A stretch of DNA of 64,000 bases from Gammaproteobacteria bacterium (GCA_021647705.1 JAKIUF010000001.1:124001-188000), one strand, 5' to 3'; numbered from the stretch's first letter, positions 1 to 10,334 are shown. Translations and numbers: made by a program. Notes: generated from the letters alone by a model not told the origin.

Positions 1-701
1 TCGTTAATCTCGCCAATGAATTCGACACCAGACTGCTTCAATAATGGTTGAATGGTTTTCGCGAAATAATGTTTATCCACCAGATCGACCTTGGCGGCAA
101 TTTTTAATTTGCGTCCCGTCTGTCGGGCAATGTTGATGGCTTCATCGATGCCTTTTTCCGGGGAGGCACGCCCCAGAAAGGCCAGGTAATCCTCCGCTTT
201 GGCGCGATATTGGTAGAGGTCGAGAGGCAGGCCGTTGTAGACCGTGCCCTGCCAGTTGGCATAGGGCAGGGGTTCGCGTTGCGAGTCAGAAATGGAGACC
301 ACGGGAATTTCATGAAATTCACGATTCAGCCCTTCCAGTTCCGCGATGTCCAGGCGGCCATGCTGGGTGGTGATGTGCGGTGTTGTTAATCGGCGTCCCA
401 GGGGGAAATGTTGATAACCGGTATGAAAGTGAATGATGTCAAAGTCAGCTGCCCGCCGGTAAAGCTCTTCAAACATGACCAGGTGGTGTGCCGGTGACTC
501 CTGGCAGGCATCGAGCCGCAAGGCGTGTTTGCAGGGAGCGATGAGTCGTGCCGAGGTTACCGAGTCTCCGCTGGCAAACAGAGTGACATCATGGCCCTGA
601 GCCACCAGTTCTTCTGTCAAATAGGAAACGATGCGTTCAATACCGCCGTACTGCCGGGGAGGTACGCTTTCGATAAGAGGGGAAACCTGGGCTATTTTCA
701 T
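1..701 (-). CDS. Family 4 glycosyltransferase, N-terminal 233 residues (3' end outside window)
   Basis: The minus strand reads without a stop from an ATG at 701 to the window edge. The start MKIAQVSPLIESVPP followed by YGGIERIVSYLTEEL is the usual GT4 opening (glycine-rich acceptor-side loop, then the first helix). Around residues 185-205 the segment YLAFLGRASPEKGID is the start of the nucleotide-sugar-binding GT-B domain. The start codon has a good AAGGA ribosome site about 10 bases upstream. Donor and acceptor sugars cannot be told. It lies downstream of bioA on the same strand with about 230 bases between them. The catalytic C-terminal half is not visible. Confidence 0.85.
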   Translation of the reverse strand, partial: MKIAQVSPLIESVPPRQYGGIERIVSYLTEELVAQGHDVTLFASGDSVTSARLIAPCKHALRLDACQESPAHHLVMFEELYRRAADFDIIHFHTGYQHFPLGRRLTTPHITTQHGRLDIAELEGLNREFHEIPVVSISDSQREPLPYANWQGTVYNGLPLDLYQYRAKAEDYLAFLGRASPEKGIDEAINIARQTGRKLKIAAKVDLVDKHYFAKTIQPLLKQSGVEFIGEIN

Positions 702-930
702 CGTGTGCTTTTCCTTGTCAGCGGGACTGCCCGGTTACGCGCGACGACTTTACGTTCCCGGACAGGCTTCTATAGGGGAGGCTATGCAAATTTCTTCAGC
801 CAATGGTTTATTCGTTGGCTAATTGTAGTTCGTTTTCCTGGATTTCAAGGCAGGTTCCCGGATTTTGTGGTTTTTTTGGAGAAATTCTGCAAAAAAAGAA
901 ATAAGTGGAAGAGGGTGTTGTGGGACCGAC

Positions 931-2220
931 TCAGAGGTTTGCGACGATACCGGTGACAGCCTGGGTGAGGGTGGAGAGATCCTCCTCCTCAATAATGAAG
1001 GGTGGCATCAGGTAAATCAGTTTGCCAAAGGGACGTACCCAGACACCGGCATCCACGAAACGTGGTTGCAGGGTTTTCATTTCAACGGGATGGTGCAGTT
1101 CCACCACACCAATGGCACCCAGTACACGAACATCCGCCACCGGATCAAGCGAACGACAGGAGGCGAGCCCGTCCTCCAGGCCGCGTGCGATACGTTGCAC
1201 GTTTTGTTGCCAGGGTGAGTCGAGCAGTATTTGCAGGCTGGCCAGACCCGCGGCGCAAGCCAGAGGGTTGGCCATGAACGTGGGGCCGTGCATAAACAGC
1301 CCCGGTTCACCTGCACTAATGGTTTCAGCAATATCATTTGTGGCGAGAGTAGCAGCCAGGGTGAGGTAACCGCCGGTGAGCGACTTGCCGAGACAAAGAA
1401 TATCGGGGGCCGTATCGGCGTATTCGCAGGCAAACAGTTTACCGGTACGGCCAAAGCCGGTGGCGATTTCATCGAAGATCAATAACACGCCGTATTCATC
1501 ACAAAGTGCGCGTGCCTTTTTCAGATAATCGGCGGAATAAAACCGCATGCCGCCAGTGCCCTGTACGATGGGCTCTAAAATAAGTGCAGCGATGTGCTGG
1601 TGTTCAGTTTCCAGTGTTTGCATCAGCGAGGCGATGTGCGCATCTGTGCAGGGCTCGCCAAACCGGCACTCTGGCGCATCCACAAAAAACTGTTGGGTGA
1701 GTACGTCGGAGAATAGTGTATGCATGCCCGTAACCGGGTCACATACCGACATGGCAGCGAAAGTATCGCCATGGTAACCGTGTCGAAGAGTGACAAAACG
1801 TTGTTTGCCCGGTTGGCCTTTGGCGTGCCAATACTGGATTGCCATCTTCATTGCCACTTCCACAGCCACGGAACCGGAGTCGGCAAAAAATACGGTTTGC
1901 AGCGGTTCTGGTGTTAGCGCCACCAATTGCTGCGCCAGCTCAATGGCAGGAGGATGAGTGAGACCGCCGAACATCACATGGGCCATATTTTCCATCTGCA
2001 CCTGCAATGCACGATTCATCACCGGGTGGTTGTAGCCGTGGATAGCACACCACCACGACGACATGCCGTCGATTAACTCTCGGCCATCGGCCAGGGTCAG
2101 CCGCACTCCTGTAGCTGATACCACAGGATAAACGGGGTGTTCGCTGCCCATGGCACTGTAGGGATGCCAGACATGGGCGCGATCCAGCGAGATCAGTTTT
2201 TGGCCAGAGAGATTATGCAC
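931..2220 (-). CDS. bioA: Adenosylmethionine-8-amino-7-oxononanoate aminotransferase
   Basis: PLP-dependent class III aminotransferase of biotin synthesis: it uses S-adenosylmethionine as amino donor to make 7,8-diaminopelargonate. Typical segments are [12 protein letters not shown] at the N-terminus, [45 protein letters not shown] and the lysine-bearing LGKSLTGG, then [14 protein letters not shown] and [13 protein letters not shown]. The frame is open to an ATG at 2343, but that extension runs through a palindromic repeat (2304-2423) and is not BioA-like. I chose GTG at 2220, giving 429 residues, the usual family length. No other biotin gene is adjacent, so bioA stands alone here. Confidence 0.93.
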   Translation of the reverse strand: MHNLSGQKLISLDRAHVWHPYSAMGSEHPVYPVVSATGVRLTLADGRELIDGMSSWWCAIHGYNHPVMNRALQVQMENMAHVMFGGLTHPPAIELAQQLVALTPEPLQTVFFADSGSVAVEVAMKMAIQYWHAKGQPGKQRFVTLRHGYHGDTFAAMSVCDPVTGMHTLFSDVLTQQFFVDAPECRFGEPCTDAHIASLMQTLETEHQHIAALILEPIVQGTGGMRFYSADYLKKARALCDEYGVLLIFDEIATGFGRTGKLFACEYADTAPDILCLGKSLTGGYLTLAATLATNDIAETISAGEPGLFMHGPTFMANPLACAAGLASLQILLDSPWQQNVQRIARGLEDGLASCRSLDPVADVRVLGAIGVVELHHPVEMKTLQPRFVDAGVWVRPFGKLIYLMPPFIIEEEDLSTLTQAVTGIVANL

Positions 2221-2303
2221 GCACGCAGGGTACTGATTTTTTGCATGGAAAGACAATAGGGTATCTCTGACGCATGTTGGTTGTGTCTGAATAATGAAAA
2301 CCC

Positions 2304-2423
2304 AACGCAAAGGCGCGAAGATGCAGAGAACGCAGGGATCCACAGCATTTGAGACTTTCTTAATATCTTTTACTCGTTATCCTCCAACTCTTTGCGCTCT
2401 CTGCGTCTTCGCGCCTTTGCGTT
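2304..2423. repeat. GCAAAG/GCAGAG palindromic repeat, copy 1
   Basis: Left arm AACGCAAAGGCGCGAAGATG and right arm ending CGCGCCTTTGCGTT are inverted copies around a non-conserved centre of about 50 bases. The same arms recur at about 20555, 21311, 28478, 49668 and 55761. The copy fills most of the 320-base gap between bioA and the next gene and creates the false N-terminal extension of bioA. The outer flank AAAACCCAACGCAAAGG is shared with the copies at 20.7 kb and 55.76 kb. Confidence 0.85.
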
Positions 2424-2540
2424 AGATTTTATGACGCTGTGATTGTGATTCCTGGTCGAGTGTTCAACGGCGGATTCCAGGATATTAAGGGTAAATTTCT
2501 CAAAATGTTTGCCGATATTGCTTTTGCTTGATCAAATGAC

Positions 2541-3722
2541 ATGGAAAAAGAAGCCGATTTTTTGGCGATATACAAAGGCAACGTCACAAGAATGGTGCAA
2601 ACAACGGACAAGCAGGAGCGAAAGCCGATAAAAATTGCTTTGCTCGGAATGGATGAACGATCTGTCACCAGGATGGCAACTATCTTCAAGGTGGTGTTCA
2701 AAGAACGCTGCGAAGTTGCATCGGGGGAACAGGCCGATCTCGCCATTGTTGATCTGGATGGTAAAACAGAGGCATGGGTATTGTTTCGTCAGCAATTCCC
2801 AAAATTGTCTGCCATTGTCCTCTCTGAATCGCCATCCAGCGCTGAAGGCGCTGTTTATATCAGCAAACCTGCCAAGTTAAGTTTGTTGTGGGAATCTATT
2901 TTACGACTGGTGATTGGTTTGCCATCGCCAGCCGAATTTGCAGCAAGATATGAGCGGGCATCCACTGAGCTGGAAAGTGATACCGTTGCGAGCAGTGTCA
3001 GTAATATTGCGCAAAGCACGACACCAAAACCCACGCAGTCCACGGATGCACAGGTGGACACAGCAAACAGTTTTAATCCGGATGATTATTTATTAGGACA
3101 CTTGCTTACCAGCTTGAAAGAATGTGCCGGGCGTGAATGCAGTATCAGTATGCAGCACGGGAAGGATCAACAACTGGTGATTTTTCCGCATAGCGATCAA
3201 GTATTGTGTCGTTTAGACAATGCTCAACTTGAGCAATTGAGCGCCGCCAGGAACAATAAAAAATTTACGCTTGAAATTAACCATGATGCGGGGAGCAGTG
3301 AAGCCGCCGCATATGAAGTCGATGGGGTGCAATTCATCTCCATTGATTACCTGCTTTGGGATTTAACTCAGCGTACTGCTCGTGGTCGAGTGCCAGTGGG
3401 TACCGATTTGTCCAGGCTGTTTTATTTACGCTGTTGGCCGAATTTTCCCCGTTTGCCACCGATACCACATGGCATGCGCATCGCCTCTTTGTGGGTGGGT
3501 GAGCCGCGTACCCTGGATGATATTGCCATGAGTCTGGACATCGAAAAGGCCGAGGTATACTCATTTTACAGTGCTGCTGTTGCTACAGGCCTTGCCGGGC
3601 CAGCAAAACGCCAAGTGGATGGATTGATTGAACCGCGTAGTGTCACTGGTAGCGCCACTAAAAGGAATGTTGCGAAGCGCGATATACGCGATGCTATTTT
3701 GCGTCATATCGATAATAGCTGA
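2541..3722 (+). CDS. Receiver-like regulator with C-terminal helical (winged-helix-like) region
   Basis: 393 residues. Residues about 28-135 resemble a response-regulator receiver (KIALLGMDERSVTRM, then LAIVDLDG in the position of the phospho-acceptor strand, then YISKP like the conserved K-P loop). Residues about 150-190 are a Ser/Thr/Gln-rich linker. The C-terminal part (about 200-370) ends in FYLRCWPNFPRLPPIPHG followed by a helix-turn-helix-like stretch with TLDDIAMSLDIEKAEVYSFY. I infer a signalling adaptor rather than a classical DNA-binding regulator. Removing the IS4-bounded insertion would place it just before the Roadblock genes at 11.07 and 11.68 kb, so they may form one module. 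The start is uncertain: ATG 2541 has no clear ribosome site and ATG 2592 is possible. Confidence 0.6.
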   Translation: MEKEADFLAIYKGNVTRMVQTTDKQERKPIKIALLGMDERSVTRMATIFKVVFKERCEVASGEQADLAIVDLDGKTEAWVLFRQQFPKLSAIVLSESPSSAEGAVYISKPAKLSLLWESILRLVIGLPSPAEFAARYERASTELESDTVASSVSNIAQSTTPKPTQSTDAQVDTANSFNPDDYLLGHLLTSLKECAGRECSISMQHGKDQQLVIFPHSDQVLCRLDNAQLEQLSAARNNKKFTLEINHDAGSSEAAAYEVDGVQFISIDYLLWDLTQRTARGRVPVGTDLSRLFYLRCWPNFPRLPPIPHGMRIASLWVGEPRTLDDIAMSLDIEKAEVYSFYSAAVATGLAGPAKRQVDGLIEPRSVTGSATKRNVAKRDIRDAILRHIDNS

Positions 3723-3781
3723 TTAGCCGTTTATTCAGAGCAAGTTGTAGAGATGAATGTGTTTGAATATATATCTGATGC

Positions 3782-5105
3782 CACTAGTGTCCCAACGTTA
3801 CCCAATCAGACAAGTATAACTAACTGTATTCACAACAAAAACCACCAAATCATGAAGGGCACCGACTTGAACCCTATGAGAAGCTCTAAAATCTGTGGAT
3901 TTTCCAAGATTTTGGAGGTCACTCATGTATATGGGCAAACTTGTTTTCGCGCAGCTAATGGCACACCTTCCAATGAAAACTTTTCGCTGCTGCGTTCAGC
4001 GATACGCCGGAAATCACAAGGTCAAATCCTTCCGTTGTCTCGACCAATTCCTCTGCATGGCTTTCGCGCAATTGACTTACAGAGAGAGCCTCAGAGAGAC
4101 AGAAATCTGTCTTCGGTCACAAAGCGAGAAGCTCTACCACATGGGTATACGTGGTGGGATCTCTCGCAACACGCTCTCCAATGCCAACAAGGTACGAGAT
4201 TGGAAAATCTACGCCGACTTCGCTCAAGCGCTGATCAAGATCGCCAGGCCTCTTTATGCAGAGGAGGACTTGGGACTCGAACTCGACAACACCGTTTACG
4301 CGCTCGATGCCTCCACCATCGATCTCTGTCTATCCGTTTTTCCATGGGCGCTGTTTCTCAGCGGTCAAACTCCACACCTTGCTCGATCTGCGTGGCAATA
4401 TTCCCACCTTCATCCCTATATCGGATGGCAAGCTTCACGACGTCAACGTGCTCGATATTCTGATACCAGAGCCGGGTGCCTTCTACATCATGGATCGGGG
4501 CTACCTGGATTTTAGAAGGCTTTACAGTATGGCTCAGGCCGGCGCATTTTTTGTCATCCGAGCCAAGCGCAATACCGTATACAAACGTCGCTACTCCCAT
4601 CCTGTCACCTCCGCAGCGGGAGCCAGTGGTGTGAAATGCGACCAGACCATCGTGCTGACAGGTGTCAATGCAAAGGACGATTAGCCTCAACCGTTACGAC
4701 GGGTCAAATACCACGACAGCACCACCGGTAAAACCTTCAACTTTCTCACCAACAACTTTGCCATACCGGCTCAGACAGTCGCCAACCTATATCGACACCG
4801 CTGGCAGGTAGCGCTATTTTTCAAGTGGATCAAACAGCACCTGAGAATCAAATCTTTTTTCGGAACCACCGAGAATGCGATGAAGAGTCAAACCTGGATT
4901 GCGATCTCGGTTTACGTGCTCGTGGCCATCACCAAAAAGCGACTCAGGCTCGAAACAGAACTCTACACAATTCTACAGATTTTAAGCCTGACCCTTTTCG
5001 AGAAAACATCATTAGATCAGTTGTTTATGAAACCCGATTGCAAATAGACCGGGACAAAATGGATAACCAATTGAATTTGTTCGATTTAACGTTGGGACGC
5101 TAGTG
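3782..5105 (+). mobile_element. IS4-family insertion sequence, full length but decayed
   Basis: About 1324 bases with terminal inverted repeats CACTAGTGTCCCAACGTTA (left) and the complement of CACTAGCGTCCCAACGTTA (right), 18 of 19 matching. It holds a single transposase frame that is interrupted. Its right-hand 212 bases are repeated almost exactly at 10746-10958. No direct repeat flanks this copy on its own; its left flank pairs with the flank of the distant right fragment. Confidence 0.85.
3925..5047 (+). pseudogene. IS4-family transposase, broken
   Basis: The reading starts MYMGKLVFAQLMAHLP and shows the first catalytic Asp region (ALDASTIDLCLS). It then shifts frame near 4345-4365, continues with AVKLHTLLDLRGN and FYIMDRGYLDFRRL, meets an in-frame TAG at 4682-4684 where a Tyr codon is expected, and goes on to the C-terminal signature. 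In that signature (YRHRWQVALFFKWIK) the position that carries the catalytic Glu in the IS4 Y-2-R-3-E-6-K motif is Ala (GCG for GAG). There are therefore three separate inactivating changes. Confidence 0.85.
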
Positions 5106-5130
5106 GAATTATGTGTATAGTCTTTTGTTT

Positions 5131-5280
5131 TAGTTTTTGGCCTTTTTGACGTTATTTGAGAAAGGCTCGCTGTGTAATGATTTAAGGATAATAATATGCC
5201 CCAATTAAACTTGGTCCGCCGATTGGTCGCGTTCCCGCTGGCACTGCTTGTATTGGTTTTGCAAGGTTGTGGCGGTGGAA
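5131..5280 (+). repeat. Leader repeat A: upstream region and signal-peptide segment of first lipoprotein
   Basis: The upstream stretch TTTTTGGCCTTTTTGACG, the ATTTGAGAAAGG stretch, the ribosome site, the first codons (MPQLNL) and the lipobox segment ending TTGCAAGGTTGTGGCGGTGG are repeated at 8023-8180 before the second lipoprotein. The signal-peptide middle is less conserved. Confidence 0.8.
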
Positions 5281-7997
5281 GCATAAATGAGCCAACTACT
5301 ACGAATGCCTCTGGAGTTGATTGTAGTAGCGGCATATATACATATGCGAGATTAAATAATGGTGTCACCGGCGATGAACTGTATAAGATTAATGGTGTTG
5401 GTGAATGCACACGCGTGGTCAAGGATTTTTCAAAAATTGCCGGAAGCAGCATTTATGATGATCGTTATTTATGGGGGCTGGGTAACGGAACTGTCATTTA
5501 CCGTGCTGATGACGGGATTCATGGCCATGAGCTGTGGAGTAGTAATGGTGGCCCTGCTTCCTTGATCCGGGATATGGCAGTAGATGGAGACTTAAGAATT
5601 AAATCCTCTGCTATCGCACGAGGCGAACAGGGGCAGCAGGGTTATGCGCTGGTGGATAACAGCCTGCTTTATTTTGTTGTTGATGATCGACAGACAAACC
5701 TAGAGCATCTTTGGGTATCAGATGGTAGTGATGCTGGTACAGTCAAGCTCCACACAGCCGACGATATTCGCAATGTGATCGCTTATGATGGACGAGTATA
5801 TTTTGCGACTAAAACCAGTGATGTATCAACCATATGGTCAACAGGAGGTACGCCAGTAGATACATCTGAATTCCTGTCCGACAGTATGACAATGCCGACT
5901 GTTGCCAATGGCCAGCTGTACTTCATGCGCGATACCAGTTTATACCGAACAAATGGTACGAGCGATGGAACCTTTCTCGTTGGCACAATCACAAGTACGT
6001 TTCGCCCTCGCATGGTGGCTGTGAATAACATGCTCGTGATTTCAGCGAATACAGTGAATGGCAAAGAGCTGTTTGCTTCTGATGGAACTGCCGCGCCTGT
6101 ATCTATTGGCATTGTAGGCACTGCGACAGATAGATCTGTCTATTTCTTTAAAGGTAATGTTGTAGGAAACAGAATTTTCATAAGTGTAATAAATAGTACC
6201 GGTGATGCTAGTTCGATCTGGGTTACCGGTGGAACTGCTGAGTCAACAGTGAGCTTGAGTGGGATCAATCTCGAAATTGGTAGAGGAGCTGGGTTGTATA
6301 CAGAAGCCAATAACCGTGTTTATTTTCGAAACCGGGATGGCGTTAATGGATTCGAATTGTGGTCATGGGATGGCGCTATTCTGAACATGATTGACCTGGA
6401 TCCGGATAGCTTCAGTTATCCCGATGACTTGATTGCATTCAACGGTAACCTGTACTTCACTGCTTTTGATAGTACATCGGGAAGGCAACTCTGGATGCAT
6501 GATGGTACCGATGCGATTAAAGTCAGCGATAACTTAACTTCTTTTAACCATGCCTCAATTGGTCCTTTGGTTGTTTATAAAAATGAAATCTATTTTATGG
6601 GTGAAGATGATAAGGGTCGTGAATTATGGAAGTCTAATGGTGAGGTTGGAAATGTCCAGAGGATTACGGACCTGAATCCTTTGGGGCCATCCCTGTATCA
6701 ATATCAGGATATTATGATTTATGACAATCTTTTGTATTTCATTGCCTCAGATGGGGTTCATGGTAGTGAGGTGTGGCGATCAGATGGCACAGTAGGCAAT
6801 ACTGAAATGGTTGCTGATGTTAGCCAGGTCAATGTCGGCAGTGGGCGGCCGTCGCTATTTTCACACGCTGGTGTGGATTACTTTATTGTTAATGATCGTG
6901 TTAGTACTGGCCTGTGGCGAATTGATCAATCGGATGCCACACTGATTAAGCGTATTCCGGGCTTAGGCCGGGTGGGCAATATGACTAGTTTAGGGGGCTA
7001 TGTATATTTTGATATTGAAGGGTCTGATGAACAGGACGGTATCTGGCGAACGGATGGTAGCGAGCTGAATACAACGCGCATTCTCGATTTCAATACGATG
7101 AACCCTGTGGGCAGGTCAAATGTAACTGGCATGGTAAATTATCTGGGTGATATTTATTTTCTTGCCAATAGGGCTGGTTTCGGTTTTGGATTATGGAAAT
7201 TAAATATTGGGGTGGGCACTGCAGAAGAGGTTCATGTTATTCATTCTGATGTTGTTACCAGTAACTCAGGTTTTGGGCTTCAGGTGCATTTGAATAAAAT
7301 GTTCTTTAGCGCAGATGATGGTGTTAATGGGATGGAAGCCTGGGTAAGTGATGGTACCACCACGGAATTGTTATTTGATGCCAATCTAGCTGGTGGTAGC
7401 GGGCCAGGAATTCTATTCGAGCTAAAAAGCAAGATCTATTTCACTGCATGGAATGGGTCGGCTAGAGAGCTGTGGGTGAGCGATGGTCTGGTTGCTAATA
7501 CGACATTGGTAGTAACAGATTTTGATCCCAGAGGGGCAGAGATTATCGACGATACGGCTTATTTTTTTGGTAAAGATAAGCTATCAGGTGAGAGCGGCCT
7601 CTATGCATTTAGCGGTACGACATTTAGTTTGATGGTCAATCTTATATCTACACCATCTGGCTATAATATTACCCAGTACCAGAATAAGATCTATTTTTTA
7701 TCAGAAGACCTGGATAATCCTGCTACTCACTCCGCATTATGGGTGACTGATGGGAGTGTGATCGGCACAAGAGTCGTGAAATCTGTACCGTTTGATTTAG
7801 GTGGAAGTGAGAGTGATGGCGGCGAAGCCGAAGATCTGGTGACTGCAGGAGGCCTCATGTACTTCGTCAATTATGACAATGTTAACGGCGAAGAGTTGTG
7901 GGTAAGTGATGGCACTGGTACTGGAACAAGTTTGCTTGCAGACCTTAACCCAGGTATTGCCGATGGAGCTGCTTCAAACCCGCTGGCTATGCATTAA
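5196..7997 (+). CDS. Large lipoprotein made of ELWxSDGT-type repeats
   Basis: 933 residues. The N-terminus MPQLNLVRRLVAFPLALLVLVLQGCGGG is a lipoprotein signal with lipobox LQGC, so lipid-anchored surface or outer-membrane location is likely. The rest is built of repeats of about 45-50 residues around ELWVSDGT, ELWKSNGE, EVWRSDGT and LYFIASDG, alternating a beta-strand YFxxxD motif with GxELW, as in predicted beta-propeller repeat proteins. Function is unknown; a binding or adhesion role is inference. ATG 5196 follows AAGGA and matches the start of the paralogous leader at 8089. The next gene begins about 90 bases downstream. The gene is cargo of the IS4-bounded insertion and is somewhat AT-richer to the eye than the chromosomal genes. 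Confidence 0.8.
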   Translation: MPQLNLVRRLVAFPLALLVLVLQGCGGGSINEPTTTNASGVDCSSGIYTYARLNNGVTGDELYKINGVGECTRVVKDFSKIAGSSIYDDRYLWGLGNGTVIYRADDGIHGHELWSSNGGPASLIRDMAVDGDLRIKSSAIARGEQGQQGYALVDNSLLYFVVDDRQTNLEHLWVSDGSDAGTVKLHTADDIRNVIAYDGRVYFATKTSDVSTIWSTGGTPVDTSEFLSDSMTMPTVANGQLYFMRDTSLYRTNGTSDGTFLVGTITSTFRPRMVAVNNMLVISANTVNGKELFASDGTAAPVSIGIVGTATDRSVYFFKGNVVGNRIFISVINSTGDASSIWVTGGTAESTVSLSGINLEIGRGAGLYTEANNRVYFRNRDGVNGFELWSWDGAILNMIDLDPDSFSYPDDLIAFNGNLYFTAFDSTSGRQLWMHDGTDAIKVSDNLTSFNHASIGPLVVYKNEIYFMGEDDKGRELWKSNGEVGNVQRITDLNPLGPSLYQYQDIMIYDNLLYFIASDGVHGSEVWRSDGTVGNTEMVADVSQVNVGSGRPSLFSHAGVDYFIVNDRVSTGLWRIDQSDATLIKRIPGLGRVGNMTSLGGYVYFDIEGSDEQDGIWRTDGSELNTTRILDFNTMNPVGRSNVTGMVNYLGDIYFLANRAGFGFGLWKLNIGVGTAEEVHVIHSDVVTSNSGFGLQVHLNKMFFSADDGVNGMEAWVSDGTTTELLFDANLAGGSGPGILFELKSKIYFTAWNGSARELWVSDGLVANTTLVVTDFDPRGAEIIDDTAYFFGKDKLSGESGLYAFSGTTFSLMVNLISTPSGYNITQYQNKIYFLSEDLDNPATHSALWVTDGSVIGTRVVKSVPFDLGGSESDGGEAEDLVTAGGLMYFVNYDNVNGEELWVSDGTGTGTSLLADLNPGIADGAASNPLAMH

Positions 7998-8022
7998 GTG
8001 GTTGTGTGTAGAGCTCTTCATT

Positions 8023-8180
8023 CTAATTTTTGGCCTTTTTTGAAGTTATTTGAGAAAGGTCAGTTGTGTAATGATGAAGGATAATAATATGCCCCAATTA
8101 AACTTGGCTTCACGACTGGCGATGTTCCTGCTGATTATGCTGGTACTGATTGTATTGGTTTTGCAAGGTTGTGGCGGTGG
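8023..8180 (+). repeat. Leader repeat B: upstream region and signal-peptide segment of second lipoprotein
   Basis: Second copy of the leader described at 5131-5280: TTTTTGGCC, the ATTTGAGAAAGG stretch, AAGGATAATAATATGCCCCA and the lipobox segment are near-identical. Similarity stops soon after the Gly run of the mature N-terminus. Duplication therefore covers expression and export signals but not the mature body. Confidence 0.8.
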
Positions 8181-10221
8181 CGGTGGTGAAGGTTCATCAA
8201 CCGGTTATACGGTTAGTGTTACAGTTACTGGCTTAAACGGAGCAGGCTTAGCCTTACAGAATAATAACTCTGATGATCTTGCTGTTAATGAAAATGGCAA
8301 TTTCACCTTTAGCACAAAAAATCCTGATCAAAGCACTTATAACATTACGGTCAATACTCAACCGAAATATCAGACTTGCATCGTTAATAACGCTAGCGGA
8401 ACAATTTCATTGGGAAATATTACTAATGTAGAAGTTGTATGTAGGTCTAACGCGAGCCTTAATCTTATTGGTGAGTTAATTGGTGGTATTCCTTCAGACA
8501 TTGTTATACAGGGTGATTTCGCTTACCTGGCTGCTCAAGCTGGACTCTATATCGTAAATATATCTGATCCTACTAATCCAACATTTGTTTCAACATATGA
8601 CACCCCCGACAATGCAGTAGATGTAAGTATTGCTGGTGACTATGCATTTGTAGCAAATCGGTTTGGTCATATACAAATTATTAACATTAGCAACCCTGCA
8701 TTCCCGACTGAAGCCAGCTCTTTTGATGTGCCGGGCAATAGTGCATCCGCATTAACGGTTAATGGGGATTATTTATACATAACAGCCTCGTATACAGGTG
8801 GTATACAAATAGTTGATATCAGCAACCCAGCTTCGCCCAGCACTGTAGGGGCATATATAGTGACAAATGACTCACCTCGAGGTGTAAGTATAAATGGTAA
8901 CTACGCGTATGTTACCTATGGGGTGGACGGCTTACGTATTATTGACATTAGCAATCCTGCATTGCCTGTTTTGACAGGCTCAATCGATACTCCGGGTCAG
9001 GCTGTTAGTGCTACGGTAAGTGGCAGCTATGCTTATGTGGCGGATAGTGGAGGTGGCCTACGCATTATCGATATCAGTGACCCGGTCTTACCAGTAGAGG
9101 TAGGTTTTTTTGATACGGCTGACCAGGTTGCAGGTGTAGTGGTTATAGGAAGCAGCGTCTATATAGCAGATAGGCGTGGTGGCATGCGAATTATCAATGT
9201 GAGTACGCCCTCTACACCAACCGAGATTGGTGCATATGATACGCCTGGCAATGGTTCTGGAATAGCAATTAGCGGTACATATGCTTATATAGCCGATGGC
9301 TTTGCCGGATTGCGGGTCATTGATATCAGTACAGCTGCCGTACCTACTGAAGTTGGTTTTTATAATGTACCTGCGACTGCCAGTGGCATTGATTCAAATG
9401 GTCATTATTCATATGTTGCCGATGGTTTTGGTGGGCTTCGAATTTTGGATATCAGTGCTCCTGCGGCACCCGTTGAAGTGGGTTTTTATATAACCTCAAA
9501 TTTCGCACGTAAAGTGACCGTTAATGGTAGTTATGCTTATGTGAGCATGCAGGGCGGCAAGTTTAGCATCATTGATATTAGCGACCCCGCGTCCCCTACA
9601 GAGATTGGTTTTAATGATTTACTTGGCACGCCCTATGGAACTGCAATAAGTGGGAGTTATGCTTATGTTGCAGATCGTAGTCGGGGTTTGGTTATTCTTG
9701 ACATAAGTAATCCTGCATTACCAATAATCGTGAGTGTTTATGATACACCGGGGCAGTTGAGGGATGTAGCTGTCGCTGGGAATTACGCTTATGCTGCAGA
9801 CCTTAATTATGGATTACGAATTTTTGATGTCACTGAACGTACTTCACCGGTAGAAGTCGGTTTTTATGAAACCCCAGGTAGCCCATCTGGTGTGGCTGTC
9901 GTTGGAAATACAGTCTATGTGGCCAATTCGCAAGCTGGATTACGGGTTATAGATATTACTAGTCCAGACTTGCCTACAGAACTTGGTTTTTACGATACGC
10001 CAGGAAATGTTTCTAGTGTGCAAATCAGCGGGAATTACGCATACATTGCTGATCATCGTAGTGGTGTGCGCGTGATTGATATTAGCTCCCCGACATCATT
10101 GCAGGAAGTTGCGGCTTTTGACACGACAGGAGAAGTATTTCAGGTGGTCTTCAGCAATGGTTACATAATTGTTGCGGACAGTGGTTCGGGCATAGGGGTG
10201 CTTGAGCTTGTTAATCCTTAG
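8089..10221 (+). CDS. Lipoprotein with LVIVD-type beta-propeller repeats
   Basis: 710 residues from ATG 8089. The longer frame begins at 8050, but 8089 keeps the MPQLNL start shared with the upstream paralogous leader and has AAGGA before it. Signal peptide and lipobox (LQGC) are followed by a Gly run and a small N-terminal domain (residues about 35-125). About 13 repeats of roughly 42 residues follow, with the pattern GNYAYVAD, GLRIIDISNPA, PTEVGFYDTPG. This matches the LVIVD repeat family, expected to fold as beta-propellers. Lipid-anchored and extracytoplasmic location is inferred; the ligand is unknown. Apart from the leader it does not resemble its neighbour at 5196. Confidence 0.82.
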   Translation: MPQLNLASRLAMFLLIMLVLIVLVLQGCGGGGGEGSSTGYTVSVTVTGLNGAGLALQNNNSDDLAVNENGNFTFSTKNPDQSTYNITVNTQPKYQTCIVNNASGTISLGNITNVEVVCRSNASLNLIGELIGGIPSDIVIQGDFAYLAAQAGLYIVNISDPTNPTFVSTYDTPDNAVDVSIAGDYAFVANRFGHIQIINISNPAFPTEASSFDVPGNSASALTVNGDYLYITASYTGGIQIVDISNPASPSTVGAYIVTNDSPRGVSINGNYAYVTYGVDGLRIIDISNPALPVLTGSIDTPGQAVSATVSGSYAYVADSGGGLRIIDISDPVLPVEVGFFDTADQVAGVVVIGSSVYIADRRGGMRIINVSTPSTPTEIGAYDTPGNGSGIAISGTYAYIADGFAGLRVIDISTAAVPTEVGFYNVPATASGIDSNGHYSYVADGFGGLRILDISAPAAPVEVGFYITSNFARKVTVNGSYAYVSMQGGKFSIIDISDPASPTEIGFNDLLGTPYGTAISGSYAYVADRSRGLVILDISNPALPIIVSVYDTPGQLRDVAVAGNYAYAADLNYGLRIFDVTERTSPVEVGFYETPGSPSGVAVVGNTVYVANSQAGLRVIDITSPDLPTELGFYDTPGNVSSVQISGNYAYIADHRSGVRVIDISSPTSLQEVAAFDTTGEVFQVVFSNGYIIVADSGSGIGVLELVNP

Positions 10222-10334
10222 TTATAAAGCTTGGTTCTTCGTGGCGGCTAATGCGGTCGGAGGTTCATGAGAATGATTCTTATGATCTGAAGTAGTAATC
10301 TCACTGTTTACTTGTCCAGGAAAAGGAGTTTCCG

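Noticed and set aside
3753-4463. 236-aa frame across the IS4 region
   Set aside because: It is another frame of the IS4 transposase and starts outside the element; the true transposase frame is the interrupted one from 3925.
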